The notes: generated by a model not told the origin, from the sequence alone. A stretch of 64,000 bases of DNA from Pterobdella sp. o SKG-2022 (GCA_964035795.1 OZ038323.1:8949284-9013283), one strand, 5' to 3'; numbered from the stretch's first letter, positions 11,086-25,442 are shown. Translations and numbers: made by a program.

Positions 11086-13420
11086 ATAAATTAAGCAATT
11101 GAATAGGACATATATAAAAGTTTTCCAGCAATTTATTCTCTACCCTGGCGTTCGCTAACGTTGAAACCATGCATTTACTCATCAAAATTAATTCTCTCTG
11201 CAAGCAGGCAGACAAGAAGAAAATAAAAAAATATATTACCTAAATAATTATATAGGCGTGTGAGATATGGGAATATGAGAAGACACAATTATAATGTATA
11301 TGTATGGATATGGAAGCAGAAATATAATATAAATGCATGTATGAATGAAGTTAATCAATAGAGTTTTTATGGATACAGCTGATAAGAGACATTCAAGTTA
11401 TCAAGTTTATAATGTCTTGAGCATAAGATGCATTTCAAAGACAAAAAAAATATGTTTACGATAAAAATTCTTTCAAGGAAAACTGAGCAAACGCTGCAAG
11501 AAGATGATAAAAAACTTTGATGAAAAGAATGTTTTGAAGATGAAAGTATTTTTTTAAAAGTTTTTCAACTGTTTTTCGTAGTTCTTTTTGTGTTTTTTTT
11601 ACATATTTTTTTTAGCATTTTTTCCATTTTTTTCTTTTTGTGTGTTTGTTGGTCAAAAATTTATATTTGTTTGTCACAAAACGGCAGAAGTTCTGTTCGT
11701 TGGTTCCCAATCTTTCAAATTGATCGAGGAAACCTTAAAATAAAAAAAAAGCAGATGAATAAAAATGAACTTCCATGAATAATTGAAAACTTTTCATTTG
11801 ATTCATTAAAACAAAAATAGAATAAATGAATAAAAAAAAACAACAAATGTTTAAAAGTTTTTGTCAAAATTTATAATATATTTCAATTCAAAATTTTGAG
11901 TTCTTGCATTATTTTTTATGGCATATTATTCCTCGTCAAAATTTCTAAAAATAAACTCAAAAACCTGTTAATTTTGTTGAAAAACACTTTTTTGATTGAT
12001 TTTTTCACAGTTGTATACTTGGAAATTATGAAAAATTGCATAAAACTAACAAGTGTTGATTTCTATGAAATATATCTATTTGACACTTCTAAACTCGACA
12101 CAAGCTCACAAGAAGAACCAGAAGAAGTCTGTTTTATTGCCTTTATATTGTCAATAACAACAATAATTAATGCAATACTACACAACGAAAAGTATGGGTG
12201 AAGTGAAGTCAGCTTTTGACGTTTAAGATAGTTATGTTAAAAAATCAGACACCCCAAGGTTAAAGAGGGAGAAAATATGGCTCTTTGGAGTTTTTTTGTT
12301 GTTTCTGATGAAGATTTTATAAAAAGTTTAAAATTTTGTTCTACTTTAATTGGGAGTTGATTCAATTAAAAGAAATTTAAGTTCGAAAGGACTGTGAGAT
12401 TTCGGCGGTTTTTGGAGCAATGAAATTACAAATTAAAAAAGTCTTGTTGAAAATTCTAAAAAAACCGCTGAAATATTTTTACACAAAATGAAACAATAAA
12501 ACCAACAAAAAATAACGAAAACTATTATGAAAAGCATAAAAACAAACACAAAAAAAAGACCTAGTATGGCCCAAAAACATGTTTCAAGTATGTGGATAAT
12601 TTTAATTAATAACCGTTGTTGTTTCTTAGACTGTAACAACAGTTTTCAAACAACCTTATCTAAGTCTTTGGGGAGTAAATCAGTTGAAGAACTTGTAAAT
12701 TCTTGGTAGTTTGATGTACTTTTTGGACGGCTAGATAACTCAGTTTGTTGCATATGAAACAATTAACTCGGAGTAAAATTTAATGGCTTTTCCAGTTAAC
12801 AAAATAAACTTAGCATAATTTTGATTAATTGTTTTAATATTGATGTTATCAGGAATAAAGGCAATTGTAGTAGTAGGAATAGGACTACTAGACTATTAAT
12901 ATTACTATGAGTACTACTACTACACTCACATCTGATAGGGATATAAATAAAAAAAGAAGTGCAAAAAATTCATAACAAAAAAAATTTGAATGAAACTAAT
13001 TATTGAAAAATTTTAATGATCAACGTGTTAGCTTACAAAGGAGAAAAATCAATAAAAAGAAGACTTTGAAGATGTTCAAAAAGTTCACCACGAAACTTTT
13101 TGCTTTATTAGATATCATCATCAAACAGTGATAACCCTTGTGTTAGATTTTAACGCAAAAATTCATAGTAAATAGATGAAAATATCGAGATTTATTTTTA
13201 AATAAAAACTAATGGTTGTTTAGTAATTATTTTCAACGTAAAATTTTGAAATATTATCAAATGATCAAGCAAAATTTGGCTCAAATGGCAAGCAAACATT
13301 CAAGTAGGCGAGCATAAACACTATAAACAATCAACAACCAAAATAACACAAAAACCACCAAACAGACAAACTTCAAAGGAAAAAATAAAAAAACAGAACA
13401 AACAATTAAAACAGACAAAA
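11086..13420. other. Gene-free intergenic DNA
   Basis: Nothing recognised. The open frame 11896-12201 (101 codons) has no recognisable motif and such a length is expected about once or twice by chance in a window this size. Confidence 0.35.
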
Positions 13421-13497
13421 CAACAAACAAACATAACAACAAACAGACATAACAACAAACAAACATAACAACAAACAAACATAACAACAAACAGACA
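13421..13497 (+). repeat. 16-bp tandem repeat, four to five units
   Basis: Units of CATAACAACAAACAAA/GA start at 13432, 13448, 13464 and 13480, with a partial unit before them. The overlapping minus-strand open frames (Leu/Cys/Val-rich) are shadows of this repeat. Confidence 0.85.
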
Positions 13498-16400
13498 AGA
13501 CAAAAGACAGACGGACAACAGCAAAAACTTGTGAAAAATGGTTCCAGCTTTGATTCATGGATGTGGGCGCATCATTCATTGAAAAGTAACATAGACTCCC
13601 TTAACATCCTGTACGAACAGTATCATTATGATTAATATACCGATGGTTCCCTTATTTTTATCGGCATAAAAAAGCTAATGATAACGGGGAAAGTCTGAAG
13701 AGTTATTATTATTTTTGTTATTATTTTGATTTTCATTATTATTTTTATTGATATTATTATTTGAGAAGTTATTATTTATACTCATACTATTGTTATTTTT
13801 GGAAAATTATTATTATTCTTATTATTGATATTATTTTGATGATTCTCCCACCAAGATTACTGAAAACATACAAAACAAATGAAGTTATCATTTTTTGGTG
13901 AACTCAAAAAAAATTTTTTTGTATCATTGTAGAAGCTCTGATAACAATCCCGATAACATTATTTTAAAAATATATATTATAACAAAAAAGTGATGTTGCT
14001 GGTATCTACGTGTGAGGTGCGGGGTTCGATTCCCACCAAAGCCATTTTTTAATATAAATTGAAATTATTCATTAATTGACGCATAGCTCATGTCAAAAAC
14101 TCAAGAATGATCAAATTCTCTTTACTAATATGATTCTCAAACCCTCATAGCAATAATAAGCTCATGGTTATACGATGAATATAAACTGTTTATTGATTTC
14201 AAAACCATTTCATCAATAACAAACACTCAAAAAAATCTCACTGTTTATCACAAGAGCTTGATAAAACAAGTGCTAACATTATGTGAACCTTCACCACGTA
14301 AAGCCTTTATCGTTTATAATTTACATCGCCTATTAATCATTTGGAACGTTTTAATAGATGCTAATCATTTATCACGGTTTGTCCCGGTGTTTAGTTTCAA
14401 AATGGTACAGTTTTTGAGTTTAATTAATTTTTTTTAAAGAATATTTTCTTTTCAGTTCACTTGTGAAAAAAAAACTATTAAAGCGAAGATTTCAACTTTA
14501 GAATAAAGATCCTCATAAATGCCTTTAAAAAGTGCTTCAAAATTCACAGCAGAGAAAAAAGAAAAAACAAATAATAACGAGACCTTCTGAAACTATCTTC
14601 TAATTATATTTAAATAAACTCTCAATTTTTTCTAGCTTTTATTTTAAGATTAAAAAAACTATGAATCTAGCTCAGAATGGTAATTCAGAGTCTTCAAGGT
14701 GCATTTCCACTTTTAAAAAATGAATTTGGCAAAAAACCTTGAAAAACTAATAATTATATGAAATTTCAGAAATAAATTTTTTCTCATGAATTCTTCAGTT
14801 CAATTGTAAAAAATCTATTTAAAATTTTAAATCAAACAAATCAGAAATTATTTCGCTAAACGCCATTCATTACATTGTTGTTATATTCAGATTAAATTAT
14901 TTACGAAATGTTATCATACTTGGATTAAATAAACTATGAAATGCCTTTCATAACAACTGTTCTTCAGAAACATAAACTTCAAACTGTTTTTAATGCATTT
15001 ACAGTGGACAAAACAACAAAATAAAGTTTAAAATATATCACATAGTTGATAACCAACAACCAAAAACTATTGAACAAGGTATGATAACTTCTCATTCCAG
15101 TTAATACCATTATCTTTTGATATGTGATGCTACAGAGCGCCTAGTTTCTACTGAAGAAAAGGCTTTTCTCTTTAAATGCATCTCTTTTTCTTGGAACGTT
15201 TTGTTGACTAACAAGTTTGGATTGATGAAAAAAAATGATGAAATTATTTTATGAAAATAATCGAAGTATCAAAAAATTATTATTTTGCTGCAAAAAAATA
15301 ATTTTTCTTTTAAAAAAATAGATTTTTAGATTGATTAATTGTTTAAACACCGGCAGAACAACTCGGTGGTGTAGACAAAATATCATAAAAGGTGAAATTA
15401 TGCAAAACAATTGAAGAAAAATCAATTTATCATAAATAAATAGATGAATCAAGAAAAATTGGAATTAGATTTTACATAAGCTGAAGATAAACTTGATGTG
15501 ATCATTGTATAATACAGTTTCCCATAGTAAATATTGAAAAATTAAATTAAAGAATAAAATGAAGCTAATTTAGATGTAAATAATTGGAAACTACAATAGA
15601 AACATGACTTGATAAAATGCCATTCAAAAGTTTGAAGTTTTATTCTAAATTATATATATGATTGGTCATTTCATATCAATACAAAGTGGAAATTATAAAG
15701 CTGCGCGGAGCTGTATGATCTGGAGAGAATATAAATGGAAACTGATTTCTGAAAAGGAGATTTTGAGAGATTTGAGTTTGTTGGAGAATTTTTGAATGTC
15801 TTTTAAATTGTTTTCTCATTGATTCTAGGTTAGTTTTTGTTTTTTAAGATAGTTTAACGGGGTTTAATTATTTGTGCTTTTTCCAAAAACATCAAATAAA
15901 TATATGAAAATATGTTTTCGTCTGAATTATTTTATGTGTTTTTACATAGAAATATTTTTTTGAAAATTTCATAATGAAGAATTTAATTAAATTTCTTTTT
16001 CTTGCAAAATTTTTTATGAATCTGAGCCAATTTAAATGTTCAAACACCTGAAAAGTGAAAAACTTCAAGTTTATATGAACAAAAAACTGAGAAATTATTT
16101 GCAAGAATTTTCACCCGATTGTATATTTTTTTTGAAGAACCAAATGCATCTTAGAAGATGTAAAGTTGTTTCGAACTGAAAAATGAGAAGTTTTCTCCGA
16201 AACACTTTAAAAAGATACGATAGGAATTCTAGGCAATTAAAAACGTACCTGAACAACACAAAACCAAGCTCTTAACCGCGTTTTTAAACTTGTTTTATTT
16301 CACATTGCTTATTTTATATTCCTCTATAATAGATATTTGTTAATGTAAGCTGATCTTCAAATTTTACTGTTTCACAAGCTTCATGTGTTTAAGGCGGTGA

Positions 16401-19400
16401 TGTGCTTAGTAAAAAATTATTTATTTATAGAAAAAGCTTATTTATTGTTTGTTATTTTTTTAGGTTAGGATTATCGTTATTTTTATTTGAGTTTTGAAGT
16501 AGCAAATCTACTTAAAAAGGCTTTAAAATTTATTGGCGAGTTTAGTACCTTGCCTGAAACATATAGACAGAAATTAAATATTTGAAATGTGGAACTTTTC
16601 TTTTTGATGTTTTTAATTTTATTTTTTCAATTTATTTCAAAATTATTTTTCAAACATATGAAAGTGTAAACTTCAAATTTTATTTTCGAAAACCCCTTTT
16701 ATGTATTTAATACTTTATGAGTTAAAAGCATGTATTCCAAAAAAATACATAATCACAAAATTTTGGATCATAAAATATTTAAACTTTTTTAATGTGAACT
16801 GCAAACTACCTCAACTAGTTACAAAATGAAAAAAAAGCAATAATTTGGAAAAATTGATAACTCAAAACTTAAATTTTCTCTATAAATCATTTTGAGCTGT
16901 TTTTGCTTTGAAAGCTCATTGAAGACTCGATAAAAATAACAATTAATATTTGACAAAATTGATCATAAAATTAAAAAAAATCATATTTCAAGGGCTTTGT
17001 TTTTCAATAAAATCCGAAGTGTTTACTTGATGGATATAATTATTTTCCCCACTTTTCAGTTTTATAATTATTTTTACCCATTTTTTTCATATATAATTTT
17101 TTGAAAATTAATTATTTTTCAGTTTTTAGTTTTTTAACTATTTTTTTGTTTTTTGATGTTACTTTATTGCAAATTTGAGTTTAAAACAGTCTATATCATA
17201 AGAATTAAAATTTTTCATTGAAACGATCACATAGATTTTCTTAGGGCAATCTTACATTATTGTTCATCAAAAACAACGATTTTTTATTGGTGTCTATAAA
17301 TACTTTATTATTCCAAGTTTTCTTGTCTTGTATGATTAAGTTTATTCATGAAATAATAAAAACAAAATAAACAATAAAAAAAATAGCATTCATGAAAATA
17401 AATTCACAAGCCTAAATCGGAAAAAATTCATCTCAAATTAATTGAAACATCTTGAAAGCAACGAAAATTCTTAAAGTCAATAAAGTGAAACGCTGAAAGA
17501 AACGTTTTAAAATAGAAATTAATTAAAAGTATTGGCCTTGATCAAAACCAATAAAAAAAATCTAACTTCCTTGGTTACTATGGAAGCTTATGTGGATCCA
17601 ACTTCCATTCTGAGCTTGCTACTTTATCCTTTTCATCACTTGACTTCTATCATTCGATTATGGTGCTTTAGTTATTTTTGTCTCAACTATTTATTTAAAT
17701 GCTGTTTTTTTTTTTATGAAATTTTCATGCTTCTAATTAATTTTCACTGAATTTTATCCTACCTCAAATGAATTATTCTGTGAATTTGTATTTTATTTCA
17801 GACATAATACTTTCTAATTGAGCTATATTCTCCCATATGAAGCGCTCTTTTTCGCCAAAAGTCTTTGACTCCAATTGAATAATGCACCATAAACTGTCAT
17901 ATGAGAATTGAAAGCCTCAAGCAAAGAAGACACCGTTATTTGTACAGTCGTAATTGAATTCGTAGACGCATCTCAATGCATTCAAAAAAGCCTTCCCTTT
18001 ATGATATAATTTCATTTTTTTTAAATTTATTGGATCTATTATGAGAAAAACACAAAATATATTTCAATAATGTTTTTGCGTGAGCAAACTCGTTTGTGAG
18101 CATCAAATATTCATTATTAAAATAATTCATTTCTGCCAGGCTTTCATTTCGAATTCCGCTTGCATTTTTTAATTAAACTTTGATATACACTTATTGAATA
18201 ACTGTTCCTTCAAATTATATCAGCATTTCACCAAGTAACTTTCACTGTGTGAATTAAAGGCAAAGAAATAATGGAAGGAATAAAAAATGCAACAGGGCGT
18301 GACAAAGATTACTATCTGGAATTTAAATAAAGAAGTCTGTGATAGTTTTTGTTTGTGTAGAATTAATATTTCAACATAGTCTTTGGCAGCTTTGATTGCT
18401 CAGTGCTTGCAAATAGCAATCTTGAAGTTTTTCAATCTATCGGTTTGGTAAATAAAAGAGAAATTATTGTGTTCTATCTTTGGTGCTGGATGCGAATGAA
18501 ATTTATCGAGACGCAAGCTGAAAGTTATATAAGCCTATCGATGTTTTCTTCTCTGCTAGTAACAGTTTAACTCAACATAAAATAGCAACGTTTTGAGCTT
18601 CAGTGTGCCATTTGAGTTTGGTATTTAATATTAAAAAGTTGCAACCACTGCCTCCGTTTCCAGCACATCTTGGCGTGGCCTTAATTTCTTTGTTTTATCT
18701 CTATTTCAATTTAATATCTCAAAATGCTTGTTTCTATAATTTATAATTCATGAGCATTAAAAGGAATTTCTACTTTAATATTATCTTTTCTTTTATTACA
18801 TTGCTTTTAAAAGTATATTATACGCAGGGAAACTTTAAAATTAAGTCAAAAATTTACATTTGGGAAAGTTAATGATCAAACTAAAAATTTGAATAATGTT
18901 TAGGATGCTCTAATTTTTTGTGCAAGTCATGGAGTATGAGAATGTTCAATTATCGATATTCTCATCAACTAAACCAAATTTCTGTTCATAATTTTGGAAA
19001 TTTGTAAAAAATAGAAAAAATAAAAAATGATAAAAAATGAAACAATAAAAATGCAAATAATAAAAATGAGAATAATAAAAAAAAAACAAGTGAAAACAAT
19101 AAAAAGAATGAAATAAACCTTCCCATTAAATTAATTACGCAGTTATTTGCACAAAAGGAGCTTTTTCAATTTTAATATGAAACCAATTTGTTTTTACAAA
19201 ATATTGAGTATTACATTCAATTTTGTTCATGGAAAATTCATGAATTAAATATGATCAGCAAAATATATTTTTTCCATGAGTTTCTTATACATATGATTCA
19301 ACTGTGGTATTCAGTTTGAAATGTTTCCACTTCATACACCTAGCTTGCCTGTGTGTATGTTATATTAAATTTATAAAATCAGCACTGCAACAAACTGGGT

Positions 19401-19806
19401 ACACCCAATGTCTTACGATTGAAATTGATATCTTTATCATTAAAACTCAAACATCAAAAGTGCAGAAGTTCTATAAATTGAAAACTGTTGAGAGACATGC
19501 TTTGTGTTTGAAAACTTTTCATTAAGGCTTGGTACTTTTGAAAGGCAAACGATTGCAGCTTCCCTTTTGGCTCTGCTTGATGGTGTTCTGAAAATGTTTA
19601 TGGCTCAAACTTTGCTTCTTGTGTTCAAAACCCTGTTGTTTTGAGAGACCTTGTATGTTTTTTGCTTTCTAACAAAAATCTTTTCTAACTATGAAACTTT
19701 TTTTCTTGATAGCCCTCTTTCTTGGCGGAAGTGATATCTACTTGACGACACCATGATAAATACCAATAACTAAGATGGCATCAAACTAAAAGATTTTGAA
19801 AAAAAC
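13498..19806. other. Gene-free intergenic DNA with TTA microsatellites
   Basis: Interrupted (TTA)n and (TTATTT)n stretches lie at about 13700-13835. The remainder is AT-rich and shows no supported gene or mobile element apart from the small tRNA-like half listed separately. Confidence 0.35.
14000..14044 (+). other. tRNA-like 3' half (pseudogene or SINE relic)
   Basis: The segment contains GCGGGGTTCGATTCCCACC, a T-arm with an intact B box, ending in GCCA. No D-arm or A box is found upstream, so it is not a functional tRNA. It may be a tRNA pseudogene fragment or a decayed SINE head. Confidence 0.25.
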
Positions 19807-19920
19807 TTAGCGTAATTGATAGGCTAACAATTTTTCAAGCTGCACTAAAGTTGGTGATGGCATGTTGATGGTCATGACTTTAGTTTTCTCCAGGCCGATC
19901 TTGAGTCCAACCTGCTTGTC
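19807..19920 (-). mobile_element. Reverse-transcriptase fragment of a LINE (relic)
   Basis: The minus strand translates to VGLKIGLEKTKVMTINMP within a 37-codon open stretch. This matches the segment after the YADD active site in RTE- and R2/R4-like non-LTR retrotransposons, where Gly-Leu-Lys-Ile-Asn-x-x-Lys-Thr-Lys-Val-Met is typical. It is locally richer in G and C than its surroundings. Nothing else of the element is recognisable, so this is a short fossil of a LINE lineage different from the CR1/L2 copies. Confidence 0.6.
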
Positions 19921-21300
19921 CTATAGAAAGCTGTTTGTTTGTGGTGATGTGTGTGTAAGATAAGAACTTGATTGCCTGAAAATTATTTCAAAATAACTCA
20001 TCAACTGTTTTTGAAACAAACTTTTTTAAAATTTCATTTACTAAAAAAAGTTTAATTTCCAGTAATTTTCTTCTTATCTTGAGTTACTCGCTTCAGGGTT
20101 AAGCTGAACTTGCAGTGAATTATAACTTTGTGTTGAGTGAAGTATATTTACTACTTTTTAAAAGCTAAACAGGTTTTCAAGTAACAACAAAAACAATTAA
20201 TAATGATGAAAACAAGTTTGAATAAAATAATAATAACAATAATAAAAAAAAATAATTATAATAAAATTACTTTTTAGAAAAAATTTAATATTTACTCAAT
20301 TTATTTTGAAAAAGATTTTTCTTAATTTCACATCGAATATTTGCTGAGTTTTTATGATAAAATAGGAAGCACCAAAACTTGATTATTTTTCTGTTTTGAT
20401 GGATGTATCAGAAGCCTTATATATTCCACGTAGATTTAGAAAATTAATAATAATACTAGTAATAATAAAAATAGAAAAAATAAAATAAGAAAAGAAATAA
20501 AAAAAAATCAATAATGAAAATAGTGAAAAAATAATACTTACAATGAAATGGAGTCAAAACAGGAAAAAGATAAATAAAAAACTATGAATAAAAACAAAAA
20601 AAATGATTTAGTCGTTAATATTGCAAAGCTGAAGCAAAAAGTTAATCTTAGAAAAATCCTTGAGTGTTTTGTTTTAATTTCCGAAGCAAACACTTCACCG
20701 TTGTATAACTGCGTAATTAATTTGTGGGAAAAAAATTTTTGTAAGACTATTTCAATTTTATGGGAGTTATACTCGGGACTGAATATAAATATTTTTTCTT
20801 TATTTTATAGTTTAATTTTGTTTAAAAAGATTTTTTTGAGTTTTATAGAAGTATGTCTGGTATGATTAATTAAAGTCATGTTGATTTGTTGAAAGTTCAA
20901 ATCTTTTGTTTGATTGGTGACATATCTTCATCAAAACATTGATCCGGAATTTTAATAATATAATATATATTGATTGTTTTAAAATTATAACTCCATAACA
21001 ATCAAGAAAAAAAATAACAAACCAAAACAATAAAAAAAAATAAAAAAAATCTAAACAAAACAAAAAAAATTTAAACAAAACAAGCAAACATTAAAGCAAA
21101 AAAAACAGACCAGCAAACAAGCAAATATACATCTCTAACATTTTATGGTGGCACATATTAATTACCATGAGACTATTATGCTTCTTATTGATGCCACCAT
21201 CGGTCAATCAAACTCTGTAACCCAATCAATGTTCATGAGACTTATCACCAGCGTTGTAGGTCAACAGCTTGGCAAGATTGATCTGTGTGAATGTTAGGAT
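19921..21300. other. Gene-free intergenic DNA
   Basis: A-rich stretches at about 20220-20270 and 20440-20580. No supported gene. Confidence 0.35.
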
Positions 21301-21372
21301 GAGCGGTGGTTATGTTGATAGAGAGATGCGCTTGTAACTAGGAGGTACGGGTTTCGAAACGTGAAGTGGGAT
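21301..21372 (+). other. Degenerate tRNA-like sequence (Thr-type anticodon)
   Basis: The order GGTGGTTATGTTGATAGAG (D-arm-like), CGCTTGTAAC (anticodon-loop-like, TGT) and GTACGGGTTTCGAAAC (T-arm-like) follows a tRNA plan. The T-loop has an extra T and the stems pair poorly, so this is a pseudogene or the head of an old SINE rather than a working tRNA. Confidence 0.4.
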
Positions 21373-23766
21373 TTGTAGTTGTTTTTTTGAAATTTTATTG
21401 AGATGGATTTTGTATTTATTTTGTCATGTATGAATGTGGATCGATAGAATGATTCAATGGCTGTTCCTTTTGAATGATGTATTTTGGACTCAGTGTTCAA
21501 AGTTTATCTGCACTTTTTTAAATTTTTATAATGAAAATCCACTTTCTAAAATCAAAAAAAAAATTTGAGATTTAAAACAGATTTATACAGATTAAATTAA
21601 TTTTTCACAGAATGAAAATTGTATCAAGCAAAGTCTACTTTTGTGAGGTTGCAAGTAATATTGAGTGGAGGCTTAACTCAAATAGACTGTAATGAAAAGA
21701 GAATATTTTACGACCGTATCTTGCCTCTTTGATCTTATTTTTACTTGGTCTGACTTGACATAATTTAGACAATGTGTGTTGATTTTGGGAAACTTGTTTC
21801 TTTTGAGTTTTTTATGAATTTTTTTTCAAAGAATCTTCATGTCATGCATTTTGTTCTGCATTATTCCGTTTTATTTTTGTTTCAAGTTTCTGATAACATT
21901 TTCAATGGTACATTTTGCTTTTTGCAAATCCAAATGTAAATAATTACAAACACCATCCTAGTTATGTTTCTAAAATTCAAACCGATTCGGATCACTTCTC
22001 AAAACCATCACTTACGTACGTTGTTTTGCTTTTCATGTTTGACTCTTTTTCACTATTTTTAATCATCGTTTTGTTAACTATTGGCAAGGGTTTCCTCAGA
22101 AGCCTTATTAACCAGTATAATCTAAAAAATTTACGGCTGCGCGAAATACTCAAAATGAATAAAATGAATGACTTTAATTAGATGTACCTCACCCACAACT
22201 GCCTCTGCGACATCACCATATCTTATGGTTATAACATACATTCCTCTTTCGTTTCATGTCATGAATTTTCCATTGGGTGTATAATCTCTTCCAGATTCAC
22301 CGCAGACTGTTTTCGCCGTACTTCAGTTTTCAGTGTCTTTTTATTCCATTGGGTTTTTTTCAAAGCCTGCTACGGTCAGTTTAACTTTTCTGTGGTTTCA
22401 AAGATTGATGGATATTATTTTCGGTAGTCAATTCTGGATTTATTTCGTATTCTTCATTCGTTATCTTTGCTTGAAGCTAGTTTAAAATGAAGTTTTGATG
22501 AGTTTTTAAACTATATTCCGGAATTTTTGCTTCTTTTTCTTTTTTTGAGTGTCGTTTGCGGGGTTTTTGATGTAATTTTTATTCTTCAGTATTTTACCAT
22601 TGTTAGTAGTTTTGTAGAAACATCTCATGTATCTTTTCTTTAAATTCAATTTTCTTGATTTTTATCGTGAAATGAAGAAGATTTTAGATGCATATGTTTT
22701 TTCAAAAAACTAAACTTTTAAAAATAATATACAAATGAATTATCACATAGTTGAATTTTTCGAAAATTTTTGTTTTTTGAAAGCGATAAAAATCAAGGAA
22801 ATAATTAGTAGTGGTTTTTTCCATTTCATTCTTAGTGCTATTTTTTAAAGTATTATTATTGGTATTATTATTTGTATTATTATTGGTGTTATTATTTTAG
22901 TATTAGTTTATATTTTCTCAATTTTTTTAACGGTATTTCAAAAAATATTACATAACTTTTTTAATCTTCTGCGCAATTCAAAAAATGTTCTTATAAATAT
23001 TAAATTTTTCTAAGAACACGTTCCACAAATGTTTTTTATCGCAGCACCAGAGTGGCTTTAAACCTCATAACCACCATTTTTATTAAATTCTAAGAAATCA
23101 AAAAATAATTGATTTAGAATAAATGTTGAAACTAGACTGAGTTCTTAAGCTTGAAAATTCTTTGCTGAAAAAAATTAGTTTTTTCAATTTTTTTATAAGA
23201 CGGGTATTCCTAAGCTAAGTGCTCATTGTAGGCTTCACTTTTGTGTACTATAGCTCAGATCTTCTTTCGTTGGTCCAATTTTTTCCATTTCATTACAATT
23301 TGATATTACCACAAAAGGATAAAAGCTTATGAAATTAGCACGGAAGTCTATGAGTGGAGATCAGATGGTTCGGTTATAAAACCTGTTTCTACCTGCATTA
23401 AAAAATATATTAAATTTTACATCAAGAAGTTTTGACTTTGGAAAACAAAAGCCCTAAAACATTGAAAATTATTTCAAAACTCAAACATTAAAAGAAGTTT
23501 ATAGTTTTTTAAATTCAAGTCTCAATATTTAGAAGTAATTTGGATAAGAGTAAGTTTAAGGATGTGATAAGGAAATGTTGCAGAAGTGAAAAGGATAATA
23601 AATGAAAGGCATGTTCTATAACTGAAAGATAATGCTTGCACGCAATATAAAGAATCAGTCGATTTTTTGGAACGAATAATTGCAATAAAATTATTAAACC
23701 AAAAAAACAGCTAAAAATTTTAATTAGTTTCTCTTGTCATAAAACTCCAAATATCAAACTAATTTC
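21373..23766. other. Gene-free intergenic DNA
   Basis: No supported exon. A slightly GC-richer patch at about 22180-22330 is open on the plus strand for 81 codons but resembles nothing I recognise. (ATT)n microsatellite at about 22850-22890. Confidence 0.35.
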
Positions 23767-23933
23767 ATATAATAGAAACAAACACTAAGATTTATTGAGA
23801 AACTGAATACACGAAGCTTTCGCAAGAGTATCTTACATTATCTAGTGTGATAATGCAGATACTGTAAGATACTCTTGCGAAAGCTTCGTGTATTAACTTT
23901 CTCAATAAATCTTAGTGTTTGTTTCTATTATAT
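23767..23933. repeat. Fold-back element, 71-bp arms, 25-nt loop
   Basis: Arms 23767-23837 and 23863-23933 are reverse complements at 69 of 71 positions. The loop edges contain a nested small palindrome, ATTATC with GATAAT. A 12-bp direct repeat, AAACTAATTTCA, occurs just outside the left arm and again at 23957-23968, which could be a target-site duplication of an element of about 190 bp. No coding capacity: a MITE-like fold-back element or a source of hairpin RNA. Confidence 0.9.
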
Positions 23934-25137
23934 TGATTTCCGGCTTTTTTACGTCAAAACTAATTTCAAACAAGTGAGTTTTTTCAACCAAAAGTCGTAA
24001 ATAAAAAAATCACTTTAAACTAAATAAACACTGGGTTAATTTGAAGCATTTCAAAACCCCATTATGTTTTCAACATAAGCTCTAATGATCAACAATAGCC
24101 TAAGTCGGTGTTTTGCACGGAGTCATATCCAACCACCATAAAAAGAAATATAACTGCGAAAGGCTTTAGGAGAGATAGTATAATAACTCATATTTAAGAT
24201 AATTACTCTTTTGCAAGACTTCCCCTTTCATTTTGAAGATAATTTCTCTGTTTAGAATTTTATTTTTTAATAGTTTTTCTGTTCATAATTAATTTTTTAA
24301 ACAAATATTATTGTTCTGATATAGTTATTTCTAGGATGTAAGCTTTTATTATAAGAGAACTTTCCATCAGAACCACTGTTATGAAAATTGTTATGAATGA
24401 TTTTTTTACAATAGAATTGTTTTATTTGGAAATTTTCATTTGAAACTCACGGCTTACACTTTTCAAGTCTTTTCTAAGAACTATTTTTTGAACAATTATT
24501 TCTCGAAACTCACTTCAAAATGAGTTTTCAAAAAATATTCATTTTTGAAATAGTTTCAATATTTTAAACTAATATTTCATAACGAAAATATACTCTTTTC
24601 TTTTTTGAGCATTTTTTCACACAATATATTAATCTTCATCATCCATTCAAACCGATTCATATATTTACAATGGTTTTCAACAAAAAAACGAATAGTCTCC
24701 AAAAGTTTCATTGCTGATAAAACAACTAAACTAAAATTCTCAAAGCCCACTTCATCACAAAGCCTTAAACCACATATTCACTTTGAAACTTTCTAATAAT
24801 ACTCTAAAAGCTCTCATTTCTCCAAGAGATGATTTTCCCCGGTTTTTAAATGTTTCAAACAAAGCAAATTTATTTTCAAAGTGGGAAATAATATTGAACA
24901 CAACATCCAATCAGCTGCTTTTTTGATTTGAAAGCTTCCTTTGATTACTTTCTTGGTGGAAAAAACTCATTTATAACGTTGGAAAACTTCAAAACTTTCA
25001 AACGCCACTTACACAAATTACATTGTGAAGCCAACAAAATACTTTTCAATTCTTTAAAAGTCGTTTAAAACCTTAAATTGTTACTAATTAATTTGAATAA
25101 GAAAATTTTTATTACGATAAAATGTAATTACTCAAAA
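23934..25137. other. Intergenic DNA upstream of the GPCR gene
   Basis: No gene recognised. The GPCR promoter and any 5' non-coding exon should lie here or further upstream, but I cannot place them. Confidence 0.35.
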
Positions 25138-25442
25138 CAACCCTCTCACCACAATTCCACCATCATCCCCACTACCCTTACCACCATTCATACCCACTTT
25201 ATTATTTATTCCAGCATACATTCACACCTCTCACTAATACTCAACCCGCAACCCGCATCTCAAAGATACCTCAATTTTCATTTTCTACTTCCCACACACC
25301 ACCACAACCACCACACCCTTTTCATACTTCCCCATCGTTCACCCCCTTCCTTTCTAACCCTCTTCACCCCTCATCACCTTTGCCTCTCACCCTCTTCGCC
25401 TTTCATCTCCTTCATCTTTCACCCCCCCCCCTCCTCACACAG
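25138..25442 (+). promoter_or_regulatory. C/T/A-rich, G-depleted tract ending in a 3' splice site
   Basis: About 300 bases with very few G, made of C-rich CA and CT runs, end in a run of ten C followed by CTCCTCACACAG, a strong acceptor-like sequence at 25441-25442. The tract is open in frame with exon 1 but contains no in-frame ATG. The likeliest role is a very long polypyrimidine tract before exon 1, implying an upstream exon. A promoter-proximal tract is the alternative. Confidence 0.5.
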
